Source of the DNA: Sneathiella sp.
Lineage (GTDB): Bacteria > Pseudomonadota > Alphaproteobacteria > Sneathiellales > Sneathiellaceae
Length of the DNA: 5,809 nucleotides
Direction: 5' to 3'
NCBI GenBank assembly: GCA_002732675.1
Contig: NVRR01000209.1
Span: forward strand, 1-5,809
A program made the position numbers and the translations under genes. Below are positions 1 to 5,240 of this stretch, one piece after another. The notes beneath the pieces were generated by a model. It had not been told where the DNA came from. It made no database searches and worked only from the letters and a program-made list of their open reading frames with translations. Position 1 is the first letter of the stretch. Each line of letters starts with the position of its first letter.

Positions 1-1914
1 AAACTGAAGGAGGGAACAACGGCCACTGATCTGGTGCTGACGGTCACTCAGATGCTCCGGGCACATGGCGTTGTCGGTAAGTTTGTTGAATTCTATGGTC
101 CCGGTATTGATGAGCTTGCCCTTGCGGACCGGGCGACGATTTCCAACATGGCACCGGAATATGGCGCTACCTGCGGCTTCTTCCCGATCGATGCCGAAAC
201 CATCAATTACCTTAATTTCACAGCACGCGCCCCTGAGCGGGTGAAACTGGTGGAGGCTTATGCCAAGGCGCAGGGCATGTGGCGCGATGCCAACACACCA
301 GATCCGGAATTCACGACATCGATGGAGCTGGATATCTCCACGGTTGAACCAAGCCTTGCCGGTCCAAAACGGCCGCAAGACAGAGTTCTGCTGTCAGATG
401 CCGCAACCTCATTTAAAGAAGTGTTGCCCGGACTTGCCGGTGCCGGTAATGATCTCGATGCTCAAATTGCTGTCGCCGGAGAGGACTACAAGATCGGCCA
501 TGGCAACGTTATTATTGCTGCCATAACGTCCTGTACAAATACGTCGAACCCGAATGTGATGCTGGCTGCCGGTCTGGTCGCTCGCAATGCCCGGAAAAAA
601 GGCCTGAAGGTCAAACCATGGGTCAAAACCTCGCTGGCACCAGGGTCCAAGGTCGTGACTGATTATCTCGTCAAAGCCGGATTGCAGGATGATCTGGATG
701 CGCTCGGTTTCAATCTTGTCGGCTATGGCTGCACCACCTGTATCGGAAACTCCGGTCCGATCGCAGCGCCCATTGCCGATGCCATTGCCGAAGGCGAACT
801 TGTTGCCTGCTCCGTTTTGTCGGGTAACCGCAACTTTGAAGGCCGGGTCAGCCCACAGGCAAAAGCAAACTATCTGGCATCGCCGCCGCTTGTCGTCGCC
901 TATGCTATCGCTGGCTCGCTCAATGTCGATATCACCAAAGATTCTCTGGGTGATGATCAGGACGGCAATCCGGTTTACCTAAAAGACATCTGGCCATCCA
1001 ATGCCGAAGTACATGAAACCGTAAAAGCAGCCGTCACGCGCGATATGTTCGTCACGCAATATGCCGATGTTTTCTCAGGCGACGCCGCATGGCAATCGGT
1101 CGAGACCGCGGAAGGCCAGACATATACCTGGGACAACACCTCGACTTATGTCCAGCATCCTCCGTATTTTGACGGTATGCAAAAGGAACCGGGAGCCTTT
1201 GAAGACATCAGAGGTGCCCGTGTTCTAGCGATGCTTGCCGATTCCGTGACAACCGACCATATCTCTCCGGCCGGGGCGATCAAGGCCGATGGTCCGGCTG
1301 GTGAATATCTAAAAAGTCATCAGGTGCCACAAAAAGACTTCAACTCATTTGGATCCCGCCGCGGGAACCATGAAGTCATGATGCGCGGGACTTTCGCTAA
1401 TATCCGTCTCAGGAACGAGTTAGCACCCGGCACCGAGGGCGGCGTTACCCGCCATATGCCGGACGGGGAGCAGATGTGGATATATGATGCGGCTGAAAAA
1501 TACCACGCGGACAACACGCCCCTGGTGATTTTCGCAGGCAAGGAATATGGCACCGGGTCAAGCCGTGACTGGGCCGCCAAAGGTACATTACTGCTTGGCG
1601 TGAAGGCCGTTATTGCCGAAAGCTTTGAACGGATTCACCGCTCCAACCTCGTCGGCATGGGCATTCTTCCCCTGCAATATCCGGAAGGCGTCACCCGCCA
1701 CTCCCTAAAACTGGACGGCAGTGAAGTTATCGATCTTACAGGAATTGAAGCCGGTATTACGCCGCGGATGAACGTTGCCTGCACCATTACACGCACCGAC
1801 GGTTCCAGTGAAGCCATTGAATTACTATGCCGTATCGATACGCTGGATGAAGTGGAATATTACCGCAATGACGGAATCCTGCAATATGTGCTGCGGAACC
1901 TTTCTGCCGCCTAG
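1..1914 (+). CDS. acnA: Aconitate hydratase A (AcnA/IRP type), 5'-truncated by window edge
   Basis: Cytoplasmic TCA-cycle enzyme that isomerises citrate to isocitrate through cis-aconitate using a [4Fe-4S] cluster. The frame is open from base 1, so the first visible codon is internal and the GTG at 34 is not a real start. There are 637 residues here. By comparison with E. coli AcnA (cluster Cys435, 501, 504) about 257 N-terminal residues lie before the window. In window numbering the three cluster cysteines are C178 (in [10 protein letters not shown]) and C244 and C247 (in [12 protein letters not shown]), and the 66-residue spacing matches the family. The C-terminal swivel domain follows, with [13 protein letters not shown] near residue 415, [19 protein letters not shown] at 447-465 and the active-site [10 protein letters not shown] loop at 519-528. 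The cysteines and substrate-binding motifs visible here are intact, so the enzyme should be functional. A terminator follows 18 bases after the TAG stop. IRP-type RNA binding by the apoprotein is known for some bacterial homologues but cannot be judged here. Confidence 0.98.
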   Translation, partial: KLKEGTTATDLVLTVTQMLRAHGVVGKFVEFYGPGIDELALADRATISNMAPEYGATCGFFPIDAETINYLNFTARAPERVKLVEAYAKAQGMWRDANTPDPEFTTSMELDISTVEPSLAGPKRPQDRVLLSDAATSFKEVLPGLAGAGNDLDAQIAVAGEDYKIGHGNVIIAAITSCTNTSNPNVMLAAGLVARNARKKGLKVKPWVKTSLAPGSKVVTDYLVKAGLQDDLDALGFNLVGYGCTTCIGNSGPIAAPIADAIAEGELVACSVLSGNRNFEGRVSPQAKANYLASPPLVVAYAIAGSLNVDITKDSLGDDQDGNPVYLKDIWPSNAEVHETVKAAVTRDMFVTQYADVFSGDAAWQSVETAEGQTYTWDNTSTYVQHPPYFDGMQKEPGAFEDIRGARVLAMLADSVTTDHISPAGAIKADGPAGEYLKSHQVPQKDFNSFGSRRGNHEVMMRGTFANIRLRNELAPGTEGGVTRHMPDGEQMWIYDAAEKYHADNTPLVIFAGKEYGTGSSRDWAAKGTLLLGVKAVIAESFERIHRSNLVGMGILPLQYPEGVTRHSLKLDGSEVIDLTGIEAGITPRMNVACTITRTDGSSEAIELLCRIDTLDEVEYYRNDGILQYVLRNLSAA

Positions 1915-1932
1915 TTTAACAGAGATTTCTCG

Positions 1933-1964
1933 AAAAACGGCGGCTCTTATGGGCCGCCGTTTTT
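1933..1964 (+). terminator. Rho-independent terminator of acnA
   Basis: A perfect 12-bp inverted repeat: AAAAACGGCGGC at 1933-1944 and GCCGCCGTTTTT at 1953-1964, around an 8-base loop, with a T-rich tail continuing to about 1969. The GC core (7 bp) flanked by A and T tracts is a classic intrinsic terminator. It begins 18 bases after the acnA stop. The matching A tract means it could also work for transcripts on the opposite strand, although no minus-strand gene reads into it. It separates acnA from the DUF1223 gene, so the latter probably needs its own promoter or depends on readthrough. Confidence 0.93.
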
Positions 1965-2029
1965 ATTTATAAGACTATTTCACCGACAGGTGATTTGTTT
2001 GTGAAGCGATAATCCATTACATATTACTC

Positions 2030-2764
2030 ATGAAAAAAAATTTCTTGCAGTCCGTGTTTGCGTTGTCAGCGCTCAGTATGACGTTGATGGCCGCTCCCGC
2101 AATGGTGTTGGCCCAGAGCGCTCATCAACCCTCCTCCGTTGTCGAGCTCTATACATCACAGGGCTGTAGCTCCTGTCCGCCTGCCGACAGGTTTCTTGGC
2201 GAACTGGTTCAGGATAAGGACATCCTCGGGCTCACTTTCGCGGTCACCTATTGGGATTATATTGGCTGGAAAGATACCTTTGGCAGCAAGGACAACGATC
2301 TTCGCCAGGTCGGCTATAAACAGGAATTCGGATCGCGCTATGTCTATACGCCGCAAATGGTCATTGACGGAAAAGATCATAAAGTCGGTTCTGATCGATC
2401 CGGCGTCAGGTCCCTGATCGAAAACAGTGCCGGGCATGCGCAGCAGCTGCCGCTTACATGGACGTTCAGCGATAACAAATTGGAAGTACAACTACCGGCC
2501 GGAGAGGGTGAGGCGACCATCTGGCTTGCGGATATTGATCGTTCAAACGATGTCGATATTGGCCGCGGCGAAAATACCGGACATAAGATTACCTACCATA
2601 ATGTCGTCCGGAAACTCCGCTCCCTCGGGAACTGGAATGGAAATGCCAAAACCATCGTGCTCGATCTGGCCGAGATGCGGGCAATGGGCCGCGACGGCTG
2701 TGCATTGATTATTCAAAAAACGGGCCAGGGTCCGATCATCGCCGCACTCAATGTCGAACTGTAA
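2030..2764 (+). CDS. DUF1223 family secreted thioredoxin-like protein
   Basis: A 244-residue protein with an N-terminal Sec signal peptide: KK at residues 2-3, a hydrophobic core at about 9-27, and likely cleavage after VLA at residue 28. The mature part matches DUF1223 (Pfam PF06764). It has the early strand VVELYTSQGCSSCPPADR with a CxxC pair (C46, C49), then YWDYIGWKDTFGS and VYTPQMVIDG, and a third cysteine C224 near the C-terminus. The first half is thioredoxin-like; the second half is a beta-rich domain with no motif I recognise. The molecular function of DUF1223 is unknown. The CxxC placement suggests thiol-disulfide or metal chemistry in the periplasm, which is inference. The ATG at 2030 is chosen because only it keeps the full signal peptide; the next Met (residue 17) would destroy it. 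No good Shine-Dalgarno precedes it, and a run of eight A follows the ATG. Linkage to acnA is, as I recall, recurrent in Alphaproteobacteria. Confidence 0.92.
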   Translation: MKKNFLQSVFALSALSMTLMAAPAMVLAQSAHQPSSVVELYTSQGCSSCPPADRFLGELVQDKDILGLTFAVTYWDYIGWKDTFGSKDNDLRQVGYKQEFGSRYVYTPQMVIDGKDHKVGSDRSGVRSLIENSAGHAQQLPLTWTFSDNKLEVQLPAGEGEATIWLADIDRSNDVDIGRGENTGHKITYHNVVRKLRSLGNWNGNAKTIVLDLAEMRAMGRDGCALIIQKTGQGPIIAALNVEL

Positions 2765-2804
2765 AGACGACGAGTTGATCCCCGACCCGGATTGAGGCAA
2801 TATG

Positions 2805-2828
2805 AGGCCAGTAATAACAATATGGCCT
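2805..2828 (+). repeat. Short inverted repeat just upstream of the Nudix start codon
   Basis: AGGCCA at 2805-2810 and TGGCCT at 2823-2828 form a 6-bp stem with a 12-base loop, extendable by two G-U pairs. The 3' arm ends six bases before the ATG at 2835. It overlaps a direct repeat of CAATATG (2798-2804 and 2818-2824, exactly 20 bases apart). There is no T tract, so it is not a terminator. It occupies the place where a ribosome binding site would be expected. It may be chance; a role in translation of the Nudix gene is speculative. Confidence 0.35.
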
Positions 2829-2834
2829 TGAATC

Positions 2835-3644
2835 ATGACCAAAGAAATTGCTCCTTTAAAACCCGCTGCAACCGTTTTGCTTGTCCGGGACTGCGTTAAA
2901 CCCTCCGATACACTCGAAGTTTTCATGGTGGTCCGCCATCACCAGATTGACTTTGCGTCCGGCGCCCTGGTTTTCCCCGGCGGCAAGGTTGATGCTGCTG
3001 ATATGGAGAAGGAGCTGATTGATTATCTGCCGGCATCCGAACGGAAAGATGCAACTCTCCGTGATTTCAAAATTGCCTGTATTCGGGAAAGCTTCGAAGA
3101 AGCCAATATTCTTCTCGCCCGCGATCAAACAACATCTCAGCTTATTACCCATGATCGCCTGGAAATCCTCGCGGAGAAATACCGGATGCCGCTGCAAAAT
3201 GGGGAGGTGACAATTTTGGACATGGTGCGAACAGAAAAACTGGAGCTCGCGACCGATTTACTGGGCCATTTCGCCCATTGGATCACGCCGACATTTATGC
3301 CTAAGCGTTTTGACACGCACTTCTTCATTGCCAAGGCCCCGCCGCACCAGCTGGCGGCCCATGACGGGGAGGAATCGGTTGATTCCGTGTGGGTCGGACC
3401 AAACGAGGTCATGGAGGAAGCGGACAAGGGTCGCTTCACCGTTATTTTCCCGACCCGCATGAATATCGAAGCCCTCGGGAAATTCACCTCTGCCGACACG
3501 GCGCTTGATGACGCCAATGCCACGGAAACCTTTTCCGTCTTACCGACTATGGAGGTAACCGAGGAGGGTAAGTTCCTTTTGATCCCGAAGGAAGCCGGAT
3601 ACAGCGTCACCCGCCGCGCCATTGATCCCCTGATGGACAGGTAA
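2835..3644 (+). CDS. NUDT19-like Nudix hydrolase
   Basis: A 269-residue cytoplasmic Nudix hydrolase. Nudix enzymes hydrolyse nucleoside diphosphates linked to another moiety; NUDT19-type members include CoA diphosphatases, but the substrate here is not known. The N-terminus is the usual beta strand (AATVLLVRD, residues 11-19) followed by VFMVVRHHQIDFASGALVFP. The Nudix signature is split, as in the NUDT19 branch: FPGGKVD at 47-53, an acidic insertion of about 30 residues, then IRESFEEANILLA at 83-95 with R84, E85, E88 and E89 as the catalytic, metal-binding core. The position after EEA is usually Gly but is Asn91 here. Downstream family motifs include HWITP (148-152), KRFDTHFFIAKAP (157-169), AAHDGEESVDSVWV (174-187) and FPTR (205-208). 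An in-frame TGA two codons before the ATG fixes 2835 as the earliest start, though no clear Shine-Dalgarno is present. It lies 70 bases after the DUF1223 gene with no terminator between, so a shared transcript is possible. Confidence 0.9.
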   Translation: MTKEIAPLKPAATVLLVRDCVKPSDTLEVFMVVRHHQIDFASGALVFPGGKVDAADMEKELIDYLPASERKDATLRDFKIACIRESFEEANILLARDQTTSQLITHDRLEILAEKYRMPLQNGEVTILDMVRTEKLELATDLLGHFAHWITPTFMPKRFDTHFFIAKAPPHQLAAHDGEESVDSVWVGPNEVMEEADKGRFTVIFPTRMNIEALGKFTSADTALDDANATETFSVLPTMEVTEEGKFLLIPKEAGYSVTRRAIDPLMDR

Positions 3645-3971
3645 TTATACCAACAGAGACAAGGCCAGACTAACCCCCTTGGACAGCATAGAGAGAACGA
3701 ATTTATCCGTTTTCTGTTTTTCAGCAACCCAGTCGGCGAGGCTTTTGAAATCCGATTTGCAATCGCTAAACTCCGTGGTGACCACTTCATAGTCACTATC
3801 CAGATTACCCATCTGTCCTGCCTGAAGGGCCTGTATTTCCGAATACACACCGGCTTTTGATTTTTCGAGATTTGCCACTTGATTGCGTGGCAGGGTCGCT
3901 AAGTTTTCAGCATCCAGTGACGCCTGTATGCTGAGCAGCTTTTTCAGCGCACCCTGATAGCTATTTGTCAT
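3645..3971 (-). CDS. Hypothetical 108-residue helical protein, coupled to upstream lipoprotein gene
   Basis: I do not recognise this family. The protein is probably almost all alpha-helical: charged amphipathic stretches at about 5-55 and 60-90, then a hydrophobic tail FVLSMLSKGVSLALSLLV at 91-108. One cysteine (C71). No signal peptide or lipobox, so a cytoplasmic location is predicted, with the tail possibly contacting the membrane or a partner. The start is taken as the ATG at 3971-3969, because GGAGGA (3981-3976) sits four bases before it. The frame could open 12 bases earlier at a GTG (3983), but that codon overlaps the ribosome binding site and has none of its own. The first 11 bases overlap the end of the lipoprotein gene, so the two are very likely co-transcribed and translationally coupled. 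The TAA stop abuts the Nudix stop with no gap. A longer antisense frame (3137-3850) overlaps it but has no comparable start signal. Confidence 0.78.
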   Translation of the reverse strand: MTNSYQGALKKLLSIQASLDAENLATLPRNQVANLEKSKAGVYSEIQALQAGQMGNLDSDYEVVTTEFSDCKSDFKSLADWVAEKQKTDKFVLSMLSKGVSLALSLLV

Positions 3972-5046
3972 TCTGTCCTCCACTATTTGATAGAATGCTT
4001 GTTATCGTCGGCGCCTGGGACAGGGTTGCAAGCGCGTCTTCTGCGCTTTGCACAATTGCCTTGGCCATAATGACTTTTTGAAGAAATATCCCTGAGCGGG
4101 AGTTAAGAACGGGTGTTGCAAACGCCACCCCATTTTCCGGGTTCAAAGTATCGACAATATCACCGTGGGCGCCGACCATGGCGACCAGAGCTGCTTGTGT
4201 CTCAATCAGCGTCTGATCCAGAAGCTGGCCTAGCTTTTGAGCAGCCACAAGCTTTTGAATAATGGTCGAGGACACGCCCGTGCCGCCGACGCCGTTCTGA
4301 TTTTTTAAAAGCGCGAGTTTTCCTTTCCACGTATCGACATCACTCTTGATTGCCGTATCGACAATGGCACGGAGACCGCCCCGGCACAGGCGCAAACTCG
4401 ATATGCTCTGATCTGTATCATTCGCCGGCACCGAATAGCTGCAGGTGCCGGACTGGTCTTGAACCTCGCCAATGTCGATATAAAGCAGCATCGCGGTCTT
4501 CTTAACGGCAGCGTCTCCCGCTTGTATGATGGCGGCCAGTTTCTTGTCGCGCGCAGGCAGAATAAACAGCTCCTGGAAAATAGAAATATCACTGATCAAT
4601 GCCTGGGTATCCAGGATCGACAGGGAATGGGTCAGGTCAAATTGCCGGTAATCGAGGGATTTAAGGCCATTGATGACGGAACTGACACTGGCAAATGTTG
4701 ACGGCACCGCCTTGCCCGTCGCGATCAATGAAAGCGTTTCCACATATCCGCTCATTGCCGCCAGCAAGTCCCACCGCGCCGCAATATCCGTCCTGGAGAA
4801 AAGCGGCTTCAGGGTCGTTTCCGGATTGCCCCCCAACTCCAGCTGAAATTGCAGGTTATCAGTAAAAGCCATCGAGTTGGCTTTCTCCGCCAGCTCAAAG
4901 TCATTCTGTATAACGGCGGCAAGCGCCACGGTGCCACTGCTAAAACTCTGGATTTGCCGATTGAGTAACGTATCATCGACCGAGCTGCATCCATAAACGC
5001 CGAGTTGCAGCCACAATAAAAGAAAAAAATTACGCGTTGGCCCCAT
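3961..5046 (-). CDS. Predicted lipoprotein of unknown function (361 residues)
   Basis: I do not recognise the family. The N-terminus is a short lipoprotein signal: R5, hydrophobic FFLLLWLQLGV (7-17) and the lipobox VYGC with the lipid-modified cysteine at C20. The residues after it are SS, not Asp, so by the E. coli rule it would go to the outer membrane (inference). The mature part is rich in Ala, Leu, Gln and Ser and looks largely helical; one recognisable helix is RWDLLAAMSGYVETLSLIATG at 91-111. Two further cysteines, C202 and C221, flank a polar loop (SYSVPANDTDQSISS) and could form a disulfide in the periplasm. A Gly-rich turn NGVGGTGVSS lies at 251-260, and the end is polar. An in-frame TAA directly before the ATG fixes the start. 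GGGGAG (5063-5058) lies 11 bases upstream, a long spacing. It is first in a two-gene operon with the 108-residue protein and is divergent from the DHA2 transporter. Confidence 0.85.
   Translation of the reverse strand: MGPTRNFFLLLWLQLGVYGCSSVDDTLLNRQIQSFSSGTVALAAVIQNDFELAEKANSMAFTDNLQFQLELGGNPETTLKPLFSRTDIAARWDLLAAMSGYVETLSLIATGKAVPSTFASVSSVINGLKSLDYRQFDLTHSLSILDTQALISDISIFQELFILPARDKKLAAIIQAGDAAVKKTAMLLYIDIGEVQDQSGTCSYSVPANDTDQSISSLRLCRGGLRAIVDTAIKSDVDTWKGKLALLKNQNGVGGTGVSSTIIQKLVAAQKLGQLLDQTLIETQAALVAMVGAHGDIVDTLNPENGVAFATPVLNSRSGIFLQKVIMAKAIVQSAEDALATLSQAPTITSILSNSGGQNDK
3976..3981 (-). promoter_or_regulatory. Shine-Dalgarno of the 108-residue protein gene, inside the lipoprotein gene
   Basis: On the minus strand GGAGGA is followed by CAGA and then ATG. 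This is the strongest ribosome binding site in the window and it decides the start of the small gene. It lies within the codons for the lipoprotein's last SGGQ residues, upstream of that gene's TAG stop (3963-3961), an arrangement typical of translational coupling. Confidence 0.8.
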
Positions 5047-5079
5047 TTACTTGATTTCTCCCCACATTGTTGATTAGAA

Positions 5080-5109
5080 AATATATAGGAAGTATGCCGA
5101 CATAATCAA
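5080..5109 (-). promoter_or_regulatory. Candidate sigma70-type promoter of the lipoprotein operon
   Basis: On the minus strand, TTGATT (5109-5104) resembles a -35 box. It is followed after 16 bases by TATATA (5087-5082), or after 18 bases by TATATT (5085-5080), as a -10 box. This would start transcription near 5073, giving a leader of about 27 bases before the ATG at 5046 that includes the GGGGAG site. Matched by eye only; the region is AT-rich, so chance matches are likelier than elsewhere. Confidence 0.5.
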
Positions 5110-5123
5110 AGTTAATTATCTTT
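5108..5123. promoter_or_regulatory. 16-base near-perfect palindrome, candidate operator
   Basis: AAAGTTAATTATCTTT is a dyad with seven of eight base pairs matching; only the T/T pair at 5112/5119 fails. It overlaps the candidate -35 box of the lipoprotein promoter (5109-5104) by two bases. Size and position fit an operator for a dimeric repressor controlling this operon and possibly the divergent transporter. No regulator gene is visible in the window, so the binding protein is unknown. Confidence 0.4.
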
Positions 5124-5131
5124 ATAGTTGT

Positions 5132-5174
5132 ATATTTCAACATTAGCATTAGTTAGAAAACTAGTTTGAAATAT
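5132..5174. repeat. Nested inverted repeats in the divergent spacer
   Basis: The outer arms are ATATTTCAA (5132-5140) and TTGAAATAT (5166-5174), a perfect 9-bp inverted repeat separated by 25 bases. Within it lies a second one, TAGTT (5150-5154) and AACTA (5159-5163), with a 4-base loop. The set sits between the lipoprotein promoter and the transporter start. It could be paired operator half-sites or a folded leader. AT-rich sequence makes chance dyads more likely, but a perfect 9-mer is still notable. Confidence 0.45.
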
Positions 5175-5195
5175 GTGTTAGGATATAGAAATTAG

Positions 5196-5221
5196 GGGCC
5201 AGAATTAGAATTAGACGGCCC
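5196..5221 (+). repeat. GGGCC/GGCCC inverted repeat upstream of the transporter gene
   Basis: GGGCC at 5196-5200 pairs with GGCCC at 5217-5221 across a 16-base loop that contains two tandem copies of the hexamer GAATTA. It ends eight bases before the GGTGAGGG ribosome-binding segment. In the leader mRNA it could form a small hairpin close to the ribosome binding site. It has no T tract and is not a terminator. Confidence 0.3.
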
Positions 5222-5240
5222 AGAAATTTGGTGAGGGACG

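Larger units (their letters stand above)
5047..5240. promoter_or_regulatory. AT-rich divergent intergenic region between lipoprotein operon and DHA2 transporter
   Basis: This 194-base spacer is clearly more AT-rich than the genes on both sides. It should carry promoters for both directions. The leftward one is identified at 5080-5109. I see no convincing -35/-10 pair for the rightward transporter; TTGAAA (5166-5171) and TATAGA (5184-5189) are present but only 12 bases apart. The region also contains six copies of ATTAG on the plus strand (starting at 5073, 5142, 5148, 5191, 5204 and 5210) plus the inverted repeats listed separately. Confidence 0.6.

Noticed and set aside
34..36. GTG as a start codon for aconitase
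   Set aside because: The frame is open back to base 1 and the residues before it ([11 protein letters not shown]) belong to the aconitase fold; the true start lies before the window.
2543..2926. A 127-codon minus-strand open frame across the DUF1223/Nudix junction
   Set aside because: It is antisense to two supported genes, and its composition and lack of motifs fit a chance frame.
3640..3651. GGTA-ATTA-TACC dyad as a bidirectional terminator
   Set aside because: The 4-bp stem is too short and AT-rich, and there is no T tract on either side.
3137..3850. A 237-codon minus-strand open frame
   Set aside because: It is mostly antisense to the well-supported Nudix gene, has no ribosome binding site or recognisable motif, and competes with the 108-residue gene, which has a strong Shine-Dalgarno and operon context.
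3972..3983. Upstream GTG (3983) as the start of the 108-residue protein
   Set aside because: The GTG overlaps the GGAGGA that serves the ATG at 3971 and has no ribosome binding site of its own.
4459..4701. An 80-codon plus-strand open frame inside the lipoprotein gene
   Set aside because: It is fully antisense to the lipoprotein gene, with no start signal or motif.
5073..5214. ATTAG copies as a CRISPR-like array
   Set aside because: The units are only five bases long, irregularly spaced and without spacers of constant length.
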